Shown here: positions 52,901 through 64,000 of the stretch, piece after piece
Position numbering within the stretch: the first letter of the stretch is position 1
Layout: each line of letters starts with the position of its first letter
Source: Cotesia glomerata
Lineage: Eukaryota > Arthropoda > Insecta > Hymenoptera > Braconidae
Direction of reading: 5' to 3'
DNA: 64,000 bases
Assembly: GCF_020080835.1 (NCBI RefSeq)
Contig: NC_058167.1
Coordinates: 8,712,957 to 8,776,956, forward strand
Notes under the pieces: generated by a model
The model's input: only the letters and a program-made list of their open reading frames with translations
The model's database searches: none
Told to the model about the DNA's origin: nothing
Program-made: the position numbers and the translations under genes

Positions 52901-55900
52901 TCTGGCCAGTCAGTCCCTGGACGCAGAGACATTCATACCCGCTGGCGTTTGCGTAGCTGAATTCTTGGGTGAATATTGCAGGTAAGTTCCTGGCGTTGCT
53001 CTTGTACAACTCCTGGTTGGATCTTTCCAAGCATGTTCCGTTGTACTGGCAGGGAGAGCTCTCGCACTCGTTGATGTCGATCTCGCAGTTCTGCCCGGTG
53101 TAACCTGTAAATATTTATATATTTTATAGATATTTTTATAAACCTACTTAAAAATTGGAGTTATATTTTTTGATAAAATAATTCACTGCAAAAAGAATTC
53201 TGAAAATAATGTTCAAATTATAATAAAGTAAAATAGATTGGTTGAATCAAGATGTATATTTATCAATGTTTAAATTGATGTAAAATTTTTATATTATTGT
53301 TATATTTTATCGTTACTTATTATGTAGGGGAGAGGTGCTGCAATTGTAACAAGGGGCAATTGTAACACTCATTAAAAAAATATTTAAAAAACTAAAAATT
53401 ATTATTATTCTTTTTTTAACTTCTTTAAAATAGTAATTTATTGATTAGATCAAAGTTTCAGTTATTAATCTTGTTCCGATATCAAAATATTGAGCTTCAC
53501 AATTTTTTTAATAACAAATTTGTTTTCTAATGTTATGATGTGAGACTTGTATTAATACTTTAAGAGACATATCAAGAGTATTGTAAAATCGAATTTCATA
53601 TCAATTTACTGATTTTTGTCATTGTAATTAGATTTTTATTAACAGATCAGCGTGAGCGTCAATTGTAACACTTGAATGAGTATTAGCAATTGTAACACTC
53701 AAAGTCGTGTATGGAATCTGCGCAAATTGGATGCGCCACAAATCTACTCTGGGATAGTGTAGTTTGTGTAGTTTTGTAAATGTTTAATAATTTATATTAA
53801 AGATCCAAATATATGATATATTATAAGTTTAAATACTTGACTTTAAGAGTTAATAAAGTATAATAGTACGTATTAAGACTATATAATAAAAACAATTTGA
53901 TGAAAAATATCTATTTCATTACAATTGCAACCCATGCGCGCCGCTATCTTGGTCCCTGACTTTAGTTAAATAAATTAATTTTTTAATAAGTTAACATTGA
54001 CTTTTTACTAATTAACTAAGTCAGTCACATGAAAGATACTATCAACTAACTTTCTGACAGTTCTTAAGTTTACTATCTTAAAAAAAAAACAAATGGAATA
54101 AAAAAAATAAAAATTTTTGTTACAATTGCAGCACCTCTCCCCTACTTACAGTTAATAAAATTTATATAATTGTATTTAAAATTGATATAATTTGTATTTA
54201 AAGTATCTAACCTGTGAAGCAGCGGCATTTGTAGGTTTTTATGTCATCGACGCAGACGGCTTGGTTCACGCAAGGGTTGGAGAGACACTCGTCGATGTTT
54301 GTCTCGCAATGATCGCCTTCGAATCCGGTGTTCTTGCAGTCGCAGGTGTAGTTGTTGATCCCGTCGATGCACCGGCCGTAGTTTAGACACGGCTGGGACT
54401 CGCAGTCGTTGATGTTGGTCTCGCAGTCGTGCCCAGTGAATCCTAGAACGCAGTCGCAGGTGTAAGCTGCGATTTGGTCGATGCAGACGGCGTTGTTCTT
54501 GCAAGGATTGCTCTCGCACTCGTCAATGTTGATATCACAGTCTTTCCCACCATAGCCGAGAGTACACCTGCACTCGTATGAGTTTATCTTGTCGATGCAG
54601 GTCCCGTTGTGCTGGCAGGGCCCGCCGAGACACTCGTTCACGTCGACTTCGCAGTGGTCCCCGGAAAGTCCAGGACGGCAGAAGCAGTTGTAGCTGCCGG
54701 CGGTGTTGATGCAGATCCCGTTGTTGCAGGACTTGTTACCTAGTAACTCGCACTCGTTGATGTCCAGGTCGCAGATTGTTCCAGTGTACCCTGGAGTGCA
54801 GTCGCAACGGAAGCTGTCCAGCTCGCCTAGGTCCACACAGGTTGAATTGTTGCTGCAGGGATTTTCCAAGCAGTAGTTCACTATTAAGGTGCAGTTGGGC
54901 TCACGGTAGCCTTCTGGACACTTGCACTCGTAACCTGCGACCGCGTCGACGCACACTCGGTCTCCTGGACAGACTACAGAGATGCAGTCGTCGATGTCTT
55001 TCTCGCAGTTCTTGCCCTCGAAGCCCGGTTGACAGTGACAGGCGTACTCTAGTTTGGAGCGCGGTTTCAGGGTGCAGGTTCCGTTGTTCGTGCAAGGGTT
55101 TATTGCGCAGGCGTCATACTCGCGCTCGCAGTGCTCCCCCATGTAATCAGATGTGCAGTTACAGAAGTAGCCGTTTGTACTGTCGATGCAGGTTCCGCCG
55201 TTCATGCATGGCTGCGATGAACACTCGTCCACGTTTATTTGACATGTCTTACCTGGGATAGAAATTTTTTGGTTTAGATTTTAAGTTTTTTTGTTTTTTA
55301 AGAGGTCGGATTGCTGTCGAGGTTGTTCAAAGTTTTGTTGGAATTTTTATTATTATTATTTTATTATTAATAAAATTATACTAGCAACCTTGCAGTCACT
55401 ATGTGACTGCCGTGATTTGTGTACTATAAATAAATAAAATTTTGCTTTATTAAATAATGACTTTTGTTAAATTGCACTGTACTTTCTTAACTATTGACGT
55501 TTTTAAAGATATAAGCTCATCCCGATGTTACACTCATCGAGACCTTTCATTTGAGTACCCACATCATTTTTTCATATATTTATATATATTATGTATATGT
55601 ATATATGAAAAATATATTAAAATGCATGTGGGTACTTAAATGAAAGGTCTCGATGAGTGTTACATCGAAATGAGTTTATATTTTAAAAAATGTCAATAAT
55701 TAAGAAATGATATTGTATCTTGTCAAATAATGATATTTTTAAAGATATAAGCTCACCCCGACATTACACTCATCAAGAGTTTTCATTTGAGTACCCACAT
55801 GCATTTTGATATATTTTTATATAAATTCATATATATAATATATATAAAATATATGAAAAATTGATGTGGGTACTCAAATGAAAGGTCTTGATGAGGGTAA

Positions 55901-58900
55901 CATCGGGATGAGATTATATCTTTAAAAATGACAATAGCTCACGAGATACAAGGTCATTTCTTAATTATTGATATTTTTAAAGATATAAGGTCACCCCGAC
56001 ATTACACTCATAGAAACCTTTTATTTGAGTACCCACATGCATTTTGATATATTTTTCATGTTTACATATATGTAATATATGGGTCATTCCACTAAATAAG
56101 AGCATTTTTACGGGGCGACCCTCGCGGATTAAAAATGTTTAAAATTTATGGAGGTGTTCTCTATAATAAGAAATAAATTCCCTACAAGTTTCAGCCCTTA
56201 ATATGCAGCGGTTCTGGAGTTATGATTTTTTGAAATTTTGAAAAAAAATTTTTTTTAACTTTTTTATTAATTTTTCTGATGAAGAAAACTTTTTTATTAA
56301 AATCCACTAAAAATCTTATCTTGTGGGAAAAATGCTCAGCTTTTGAATGAAAATATCCATTTTATTATAAACACATCAGAAGACCCTTTGAAATCCAATT
56401 AAAGTGGAAAAATTGATTTTTCTCGGTGTACGGTGCAAGGTACATCCAATTTGATTTTTTTTTCTGAAAGATCAGAGTTTTTTATACAAAATATATGGTT
56501 TTCACGATGTGCATATTTTTTGTTCAATCACAATTAATTTAAATGTAAAATCTTTGTAATTAAAATACTTTTATTTTTGAACTTTTTTCAGATGTTGATA
56601 CAGTTTTAATAAGAGCATATCCAATTTCATCATTTATCGGTAAAAGTGTGCAATGTCTGTGTACCCTTTACCGTTTTTGATAAAGAATATCGTATGTCTA
56701 ACACATTTTTTTTGTCTAAATAATCATCATTCGTTATGAAAGTAAAATCAACGCCTGTAAAATTCTTGATTGCCCAGGAATGCAAATCTTGTGGTGCCAG
56801 TATATGTTTTTTATTTTCCATTTGTAATGAAGCTCTAGCAGCATGTCGTTTTACTGGACCTGCAAGCCCATCGCATGGTCTTTTTCCATGGGCAGTCGCA
56901 AAAAAATACCAGTCAACGATGATTCTAAAGTCAGCATAATGATAACATAAATTAGTAAATGTTTTTTTATTTCTAAATTGCTGAGGTGCTCCATCTGAGA
57001 AGTAAAAAATCCTTTCAATAACAGCAAATTTTTCTCTTAAAAAAGAAATCAATTGTTCTTGAAATAAATAAATCAAAACTGTGTCATGTTTAAGGCAATC
57101 TGAGATACTAACTAAGCCTAAATGCTTAATAGTATCATTTTCGTTTTAGTAAACCACCATTTGAAATATAGTAGCTTGGTCATTATTCCAATGATAGCCT
57201 TGAGCAGCTTCCTGCCCTGTTGAAAAGCTCCAATAAGATCCCATCAAAAGCGACAAAAGCCACTTAGAAACCAATAAAGTTTATGGGTTTCTAAGTGGCT
57301 TTTGTCACTTTTGATGGGATCCTATTGGAAATTTTAAACAGGGTGCACAACAAACGCAATTTTCTACCAAGTTAAAAACTACCGCTAATTCACCACTCTT
57401 CAAATTTAATTTCGCATTAAGGAAAAACCGACTTCGCATTTTTACTATAAAATCATGTTTTAAAAGTTTCTCAAGTTGCGTCGCTAAGGTATCAATAAAG
57501 TCATCGGAATCCGAAATAACGTTTACAATGGTACATCGATCGGTTGATGTCCACATTTTAAATTAGATTTCATTTACATCAAATTCTTTAAACGATGCAT
57601 GAAAGTAATTAATGATTTCTTCATTGTTTGGACATCTATTACAACTTCTGAAGAAGCACGATTCCGTTAGATTATTACAAATCAATTTATTCAATAAATT
57701 TTTATAAATTGGTTAAGTTTCCATAATCCAATCAGCATTTCTTGCAAATTTTGGAAAATTACATCCTAAATAAGAAAATGGAATCGTAGTTGTGAGCGCC
57801 ATCTGCATCGTATAAACTCAATTTTTTAACGAGCAGTTTGAAATTTTAAATATTTAACAGAAAATTATTTTACTATCCCGAATAATCGTATAACACTTAG
57901 CGGATATAACGTTTAATTTAATTGTGATTGAACAAAAAATATGCACATCGTGAAAACCATATATTTTGTGTAAAAAACTGATCTTTCAGAAAAAAAAATC
58001 AAATTGGATGTACCTTGCACCGTACACCGAGAAAAATCAATTTTTCCACTTTAATTGGATTTCAAAGGGTCTTCTGATGTGTTTATGATAAAATGGATAT
58101 TTTCATTCAAAAGCTGAGAATTTTTCCCACAAGATAAGATTTTTAGCGGATTTTAATAAAAAAGTTTTCCTCATCAGAAAAATTAATAAAAAAGTTAAGA
58201 AAAATTTTTTTTCAAAATTTCAAAAAATCATAACTCCAGAACCGCGGCATATTTATTTATTTATTTATTTCTTATATTAAGACCCAACAGGGTCTTAATA
58301 TTAAGGGTTGAAACTTGTAGGGAATTTATTTCTTATTATAGAGAACACCTCCATAAATTTTAAACATAATCCGCGAGGGTCGCCCCGTAAAAATGTTCTT
58401 ATTTGGTGGAATGACCCATATATAAATATATGAAATATATAAAAAATTTATGTGGGTACTTAAATGAAAGGTCTTGATGAGTGTAACATCAGGATGAGCT
58501 TATATCTTTAAAAATGTTAATAATTCACAAAATACAAGGTCATTTTCTAATTATATATCTAGAGATAAAGTATTTTCGAATGCAGCCTAAATACTTATCA
58601 TAATAAATTGACTTTCGGTGAGAATGATATGAAACTTTGAAAAGGCACAAATTCAAGTCAAGAATTTTCCAATGAGACTAAATTTTACTAAAAAAACCGA
58701 TTTTATCATTTGACTATTCTGGATACAAAATTTTAATTATTCTTTTAATAATATAGATTAATTAGTATTAATAATATTAAAATATAAGATTTTTCATATA
58801 TAAAAATCATGATAATAATGATAATAATGCATAAAATACTCAATACTAAAAATAAAGTTATTTATTTTATAATGTACTTAACATATTTTTAGTTTTTTTT

Positions 58901-60635
58901 CCACTTTATCTAATTGGTAAATATTTAAACATCAACTTGTCAGAAATAATAAAAAACTAGCAGAATAAAAAAGAATAATAATTAGCAATTCAACACTTTT
59001 TAAAACCGACAGCAATCAGACCTACTTAATAAAAAACTAGCGCTTAAATCTAATTGGCAAACAGTTAAGCAAATAATGGTAAAGCAAGCGAAGCAAAAAA
59101 AAAAAACACACAAACCCGTAAAACCCGGCAAACATTGACAAAAATAATTATTTATTTGATCGATACAAATTCCTCCGTTCCGACAAGGATCATTAGAGCA
59201 CTCGTCAATGTCGATCGAGCAATCCGGTCCAGTCCAACCTGGCTCGCAGCTGCAGTAATAACCCCCAGGCTGCATTTGAGTTGATTAAATAAAATAGTTT
59301 GTAAAAAATGGATTATTAACACAAATGGAGGTTTAATGAATTTTGATGAAGTGCCGATTGTTAATAATGGTAACTCACATAGTCATGGCAAGAAGTCGCT
59401 TGTCTACAAGGCAAGTTATCTCGGCAGGTGACTGGCTCTTTGCACTGGGATCCAGTCCAAAATCTGGGGCACTGGCACATCACACCATAGATGGTTTCAA
59501 TGCAAGTACCACCGTTATAACACACCGAACACCAATCAGACACCGGGATATGACAATGCGATCCTAATTATGAGATGAAGGTGAGCAAGACAATTAAAAC
59601 AACAACACAAATCCCGATTAAACACAATGCAGTAAAGTCCCATGCACAATTAACTCAATAATAATAATTATTATTATTATAAGTAATTAATTAATTAAAT
59701 TATTTATTTATTAGCAGAGTAAAAACTGACAATAAAGTTACCTTTCCATTCGGGCGGGCAAGTGCAATTGTAGCCGTCGTTATTGCTGCTGCAGGTACCG
59801 CCGTTTTCGCAGGGGTTGCTAGCGCACAAGTTTATGCTGCAGTTCGGAGGATTCCCCATGTACCCTGGCTTGCAAACACACTGAGCACCGCCCTTGACGT
59901 CCAGACAAATGCTGTTCGAAGGACAGACCCTGTTTTCGCAGTTATTCCGTCTCTCGCAGTGCTCTCCGGCAAAACCCGCTAGGCAATTACAGTGATAAGA
60001 CCCGACGTCGTCGACGCAGGTACCTCCGTTTTTGCACGGGCTTGAAATACACTCGTTGAGATTCAGCTCGCAATTCTGGCCCTTGAATCCTTGCGGACAG
60101 TGACATAAATAGCTGCCGTAATTGCCGTAGCAGTGGCCTTTGTTCAAACAGGGGTTGTTTACGCACTCGTCGATGATTATTTCGCAGTTTTTACCTTCGT
60201 ACCTAAGGATAGTTATTTTTGGTGAATTTAATTTTATTTATTTTCAATCAATAATTTTTTAACGTTAAATGATTTTATAAATATTTATTAATATTTTTTT
60301 ACATTGAATAATAATTAATTAATTATTTATTCAAAAATGTTTATTAATAGTTAATAAATATTTTTCTTATTAAATAATATTTATTAATATTTTTTTATAT
60401 TAAATATATTATGAAATTAAATTAAATAATTACTAGCAACCTTGCAGTCACTATATGACTGCCATAATTTGTGAACTATAAATAAATATAATTTTGCGTT
60501 ATTCAATAATGACTTTTGTTAAACTGCACTGAACTTTCTTAAATATTGACGTTTTTAAAGATATAAGCTCATCCCGATGTTACACTCATCAAGAGCTTTC
60601 ATATGAGTACCCACATGCATTTTGATATATTTTTC

Positions 60636-60677
<42 letters not shown>

Positions 60678-62353
60678 AATAAAATATATGAAAAATTGAT
60701 GTGGGAAGTCAAATGAAAGATCTCGATGAGTGTAATGTTGGGATGAGCTTATATCATTTGACAAAATACAATGTCATTTCTTAATTATTGACATTTTTTA
60801 ATATCTAAACTCATTTCGATGTTACACTTATCGAGACCTTTCATTTAAGTACCCACATGGCATTTTTTATATACTTTATATATACGGTATTTGTAAAATA
60901 TATAAATATATGAAAAATTGATGTGGGTACTCAAATGAAAGCTTTCGATGAGTGTAATGTCGGGGCGAGCTTATATCTTTAAAAATGTCAATATTCGACA
61001 AGATACAACATTTATTAATTATGTATCTAGAGATAGAGCATATTCGAATGCAGCCTAAATACTTATCATAATAAATTAACTATCGGTGAGAATTATATGA
61101 AACCTTGAAAATTGAAAAGGCACAAATTCAAGTCAAGACCTTTGCAATGACACTAAATTTTACTAAAAAAACCGATTTTATCATATGACTATACTGAACA
61201 AAAAATTTTTCTTATTCTCTTAATAATATAGATAATATATTAAATAATAATAATCATTAAATTATATCAAATAATAATTAATGAATAATTTATTGAAAAG
61301 TTAATAAATATTTTTTTTCCTAAACAATATTTATTAAAATAAAAAAAATAATTGTTTAAATGAAATAAATAAATTAGTCTTAGATACAAAGCCGGAATTA
61401 ATTCCCAAGTACGAGGATTACCATTAAGAATAAATATGATAATAAATAAAACTAATGCTTATGAAACTTACCCAGTGCTTTCACACCTGCACGTGTAAGT
61501 ATCGATTCCGTCAACACACCGACCGCCGTTTTTGCAGGGATTTGGGTCACACTCGTTAATATCTATTTCGCAGTGTCTTCCAGCCCATCCAGGAGCACAT
61601 TTGCATTTGTAGTCAGTCTCACCGAATGCCAAACATATGCCCTTGTTTCTGCAGGGATTATCTTTGCACGAGCGTCCGCTCAATTGGGACTCGCAGTGAT
61701 AACCCGTGTACGGATGAGAACAAATGCAAATGTAGTCTCCCTTCTCGTCTTCCTTGCAAGTTCCAAAATTTCTGCACGGATTGCTATTACACGGCGAGCC
61801 TAAAAACAGTTAATATTTATTTACAGTTTCCATTGTTTTACTTTGATTTTAATTTATGTATGAGTAATATATGTGTTCAAGCTACATGCATAGATGATGC
61901 TTTTAAATTTGCATGCGAAGCGTTAATAACAAAAGAGCTGGGAATAAAAAAACCTCGGGGAATAAAATCTAGAGAAGCGTATTTAAATTTCATTCACTAT
62001 GTAAATTTTATTAATTTATTATTATAGTATAGCGGACTACTAATATAAGTAAAATAGGTGTGAGAAGGATTCAGTAAACTTAAATGCTGGATAAGCGGAT
62101 AATCTGTTGAAGGTAACCTTACACCCTTTGTAATTTAGCTTTTGTTTGCTTATTATTAATTATTTATAATAAAAATCTCTACCATTGTCAATCTGACAGT
62201 TTTTCCCGGAATATCTCGCTGAGCACTGGCACTCGTATCCGTCTACCAGGGGGATACACTTTCCGTGCATCATACACGGCTCATTGTGACAGTAATTCTT
62301 GGATGTATCACTCGATAGCCCTCTCATTGTACTCCCGACATTGCTCTGTCCAC
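46903..62353 (-). CDS. crb: Crumbs, apical polarity protein, 3' ten coding exons
   Basis: Transmembrane determinant of the apical membrane in epithelia. Exons from 5' to 3': 62183-62353, 61472-61799, 59742-60202, 59379-59563, 59116-59269, 54212-55252, 50950-53104, 48689-50117, 48523-48621 and 46903-47130; all junctions are in phase, giving about 2,083 residues here, with the start beyond the right edge. Roughly 35 EGF-like domains, many with calcium-binding D-x-D/N-E-C starts; three laminin G domains, two in 50950-53104 and one split over 50950-53104/48689-50117; a final EGF; then a membrane span ([20 protein letters not shown]) and a 37-residue tail. The tail has the FERM-binding [14 protein letters not shown] and the PDZ ligand ERLI, which bind Moesin/Yurt-type proteins and Stardust. 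Most introns carry transposons; no exon is damaged. Confidence 0.97.
47590..48465 (-). mobile_element. Helitron in the last crumbs intron
   Basis: Plus-strand left end CTAGCAACCTTGCAGTCACT after A, i.e. the hairpin/CTAG terminus of a minus-strand Helitron. Palindromic core as in the other copies. The TC end is missing; a small MITE fragment follows. Confidence 0.75.
50130..50945. repeat. Serial small MITE copies in a crumbs intron
   Basis: Four copies of the 35868-36070 family in the same direction, each ending GACTGCTAACTTTAAT or similar, fill the intron almost completely. One is interrupted at 50697-50813. Confidence 0.65.
50697..50813. mobile_element. 117-bp MITE nested in a small MITE
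   Basis: Inverted ends CAGTGCCCCC / GGGAGCACTG, flanked by TA on both sides, so a probable Tc1/mariner-type miniature. It splits the ATTATGGCA motif of the surrounding element. Confidence 0.75.
53324..54145. mobile_element. ~820 bp MITE with 27-bp inverted termini
   Basis: Starts GTAGGGGAGAGGTGCTGCAA and ends with its exact complement over 27 bp. CAATTGTAACACT recurs several times near the left half. No transposase. It fills most of the crumbs intron 53105-54211. Confidence 0.88.
56630..57760 (-). pseudogene. Broken transposase-like gene of the long-TIR transposon
   Basis: Minus-strand fragments read, in order: a cysteine-containing piece ([10 protein letters not shown], ~57630), a piece from 57556 with [13 protein letters not shown], then after an insertion [15 protein letters not shown], a stop, DCLKHDTV, and the longest piece ending at 56630. 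That piece has [15 protein letters not shown] and [21 protein letters not shown] remember this pattern from many uncharacterised arthropod proteins, but cannot name the superfamily. The conserved aspartates in SDGA and CDG are candidate catalytic residues. At least two stops or frame changes and the hairpin insertion at 57217-57343 show that it is dead. Confidence 0.65.
57217..57343. mobile_element. 127-bp hairpin element inside the transposase
   Basis: Almost wholly self-complementary: arms run CCCTGTTGAAAAGCTCCAAT... and its imperfect complement, with a perfect inner stem AAAGCCACTTAGAAACC / GGTTTCTAAGTGGCTTT. CA on both sides may be a 2 bp duplication. Confidence 0.85.
58249..58307 (-). 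mobile_element. Short retroposon tail in the right TIR
   Basis: Comparison of the two TIRs shows ~58 extra bases in the right one. Read on the minus strand they are GACCCTGTTGGGTCTTAATA followed by AAATAAATAAATAAATA, like a severely 5'-truncated non-LTR insertion. Confidence 0.55.
60433..61232 (-). mobile_element. Complete 800-bp Helitron, type copy
   Basis: On the minus strand: TCTATATTATTAAGAGAATA at the start, hairpin (GGCAGTCATATAGTGACTGC), AAGGTTG and CTAG at the end; host A60432 and T61233. Core of alternating ~95 bp arms with TA-rich spacers, including a (TA)n near 60645-60670. Lies in the crumbs intron 60203-61471. Confidence 0.88.
61800..62182. other. Crumbs intron without recognised repeats
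   Basis: AT-rich. An open frame on the plus strand (to about 62027) has no family resemblance and starts inside a crumbs exon. Confidence 0.6.
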
Positions 62354-62781
62354 CTGTAATGGTAAGATAAAAGCATGCACTCTACTGTACTCTATATTAC
62401 ACTAGCTAAATGCTGGTCTACTTATTTTAATTATTTGCGTGATTACACTCTCTTAAATAAACACTATTCTGTATATTTATATAAATATTCTTCATGAGCT
62501 AATATCATTTATTTCATTATCTAGCTTTTTATCATTTACTATACTGAAAAATTCGATAAGACGATTTATAAAAAAAATAATTATCTCGTTTTTATAAATA
62601 ATATAATTTTTAACTTCCCGCTAAGAAAATCAAAGATTTTTAAAAATCGGGAAGTTATTGTTTTCACCCCGTTTTGCAAAAATCGAGTTTTCATCAGATC
62701 TCGACGTTTGAAGGTCACAGGAAGCTTCCTTGACTATCCCCGCGAGGTTGTCACTATGTCTGTCTGTATATATATATTAGG

Positions 62782-63209
62782 GTGATTCAAAAAAACTTTT
62801 TAATTTTTTTTTTAACTCTTACCCTCTCAAATGTTTCTATTTGATATAAAAAAAATCCTCACCAAACACGAGCCCTATAGCTCAACTCTAAGGGGTCGCT
62901 TTTATTATTTTAGTTTCCCATTTAATTAACATGGGAAAAATTCTTTTTTGTTTTAAATTGAATTTACACATAATTTACGCAATTTTTTACAAAAAATATT
63001 TTGATATTCTTAAAGTAGAGTCTTTGAGCTTTACAAAACTCTAAGACAAAGTATGATTATCTCTACAAAAAGACTAGTTACAGCCATTTAAAAATGACTA
63101 AATTTCGAAATTTAAAGAAATAGTTGGCAATTGGGTCATTCCATGTTAGATCGACAAATAGTTGGAATCGATCTCTTTCGATTTGGACAAATTTTTATCA
63201 GAAGTTTTC

Positions 63210-63212
<3 letters not shown>
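62782..63212. mobile_element. Insertion in family B with GGGTCATTCCA motif
   Basis: Foreign to the other two family B copies. Begins AGGGTGATTCAAAAAAACTT and holds GGGTCATTCCATGTTAGATC near 63136, the first eleven bases of which equal the terminus of the transposon at 56081. No coding frame. Confidence 0.5.

Positions 63213-63213
<1 letters not shown>

Positions 63214-63284
<71 letters not shown>
63214..63284. repeat. (TA)n(GT)n microsatellite
   Basis: About 25 bp of TA followed by about 40 bp of GT at the point where family B copies carry their CA tract. Confidence 0.95.
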
Positions 63285-63285
<1 letters not shown>

Positions 63286-64000
63286 TATGTGACTCGCTTA
63301 TAACTTTTGAACGACTGGACCGATCGGAACGTACCAAACGGCGTTCTAAAGAGTTTCCTCAAACTTAAATTTCCTGAGAATTTAAACCGATTTGGACCAA
63401 TAGATTTTGAGAAATTTTGAAAAATCTCAAAAAAAATAAGAAAAAAATCATTTTTGAAAGTGGTTTTTTTGGAATATCTTTTAAACGGCTCTAGCGATCA
63501 ACTTCAAAAACTAATCCACCCTTAAGCTTGAAAAACCACGCCGATCGTCGCTAATCCGGTCAAAATCGGTTGATTCGTTCGAGAGATATCCTCGATAAAA
63601 TATTTGGAAACAAGTGTTTTTTTAACATAACTCCGATATTTTTTGGAATAGCTTTTAAACGGCTGCACTGATCGATTTCAAAAACTAATCAGCTATTAGT
63701 ATGAAAAAATTACGTCGATCGCCGTCAAGCCCGTCAAAATTGGTCAATTTGTTCAAGAAATATCATGAACGAAAGAAAACCAAAAAAAGTGTTTTTTTGG
63801 AATTACTCAAATTTCCTAGTTTTATCAATTCAAACTTGAAGATTCTTGATGAAACTAAAAAAATTGCGTCAAATACTGTCAACCGCGTTAAAATCGGTTG
63901 ATTCATTTAAAAGTTAGTGCGGTTTGAAAATTAAAAAAATATTGTCCTATGATACTTCTATCAGACTTTTGAACTCGAAGAGCTCAAAATAACACATAAA

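Larger units (their letters stand above)
56081..58417 (-). mobile_element. DNA transposon with ~470 bp terminal inverted repeats
   Basis: Left terminus GGGTCATTCCACTAAATAAG and right terminus complementary; similarity extends inward for about 470 bp on each side (to ~56550 and from ~57925). TATA on both sides may be a target duplication. The ~1.4 kb centre carries a broken minus-strand protein. Superfamily not recognised. Confidence 0.85.
55381..58757 (-). mobile_element. Helitron in a crumbs intron, interrupted by a 2.3 kb transposon
   Basis: Complete termini: CTAGCAACCTTGCAGTCACT at the left after A, and the TC end (plus-strand AATATAGA) before T58758. Without the insertion at 56081-58417 it is about 1,040 bp. 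Confidence 0.85.
62608..64000 (-). mobile_element. Repeat family B, inverted copy running off the window
   Basis: Starts AACTTCCCGCTAAGAAAATC and follows the 5661-6828 copy in reverse orientation to the right edge (GAGCTCAAAATAACACATAA). Interrupted at its CA/GT tract by a ~430 bp insertion (about 62782-63212). Confidence 0.8.

Noticed and set aside
54776..55261. 161-codon Arg/Cys/Ser-rich frame on the plus strand
   Set aside because: Antisense shadow of crumbs EGF exons.
57305..57556. Independent small gene (83 codons)
   Set aside because: It is the N-terminal fragment of the broken transposase, ended by the hairpin insertion.
61626..62027. 133-codon plus-strand frame
   Set aside because: Begins antisense within a crumbs exon and continues into intron; no protein features.

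Overview
The window looks like nuclear DNA of an insect, most likely a hymenopteran. The coding sequence reads as standard insect orthologues with GT-AG introns. Intergenic and intronic DNA is very AT-rich and packed with short non-autonomous transposons. The abundance of Helitrons and foldback elements would suit a parasitoid wasp such as a braconid, but that placement is an inference.

Layout, left to right. (1) 57-7500 (+): 3' part of a Smyd4-like gene (TPR, MYND, SET). (2) 8151-13518 (-) and 15858-21200 (-): two tandem Rbp1/SRSF3-type SR splicing factors with identical exon structure. (3) 22963-24493 (-): MED18. (4) 27170-33095 (-): sarcoplasmic calcium-binding protein, six coding exons. 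(5) 34012-36430 (-): VPS29, head-to-head with (6) 36822-40131 (+): RAD9 checkpoint clamp subunit. (7) 41367-43529 (+): endonuclease G. (8) 46903-62353 (-): the 3' ten coding exons of crumbs, about 35 EGF-like domains, three laminin G domains, a membrane span and the ERLI tail; its 5' end lies beyond the right edge. All reading frames join in phase across the introns I propose. The genes are unrelated in pathway, so this is an ordinary gene neighbourhood.

The accessory content lies in the repeats. The large palindromic repeats in introns (8.6, 28-30, 47.6, 55-59 and 60-61 kb) have Helitron termini (TC at one end, a hairpin followed by CTAG at the other, inserted between A and T). All five lie in the sense orientation of their host gene. 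Several are themselves targets: in the crumbs intron at 55-59 kb a Helitron holds a 2.3 kb long-terminal-repeat-inverted DNA transposon, which holds a hairpin element and a retroposon tail. Other families include Tc1/mariner elements, three related small MITE families and two longer non-autonomous families.

The observation I would follow up first is a ~700 bp intronic block shared by the two Rbp1 copies. It is about 97% identical by eye, while the coding RRM exon beside it is only about 80% identical. SR-protein genes are known to autoregulate through conserved intronic elements, so this is a candidate cross-regulatory element; gene conversion is the main alternative. Second is a 15-bp minisatellite at about 45.0-45.3 kb in which nearly every unit is a palindrome resembling an RFX X-box.
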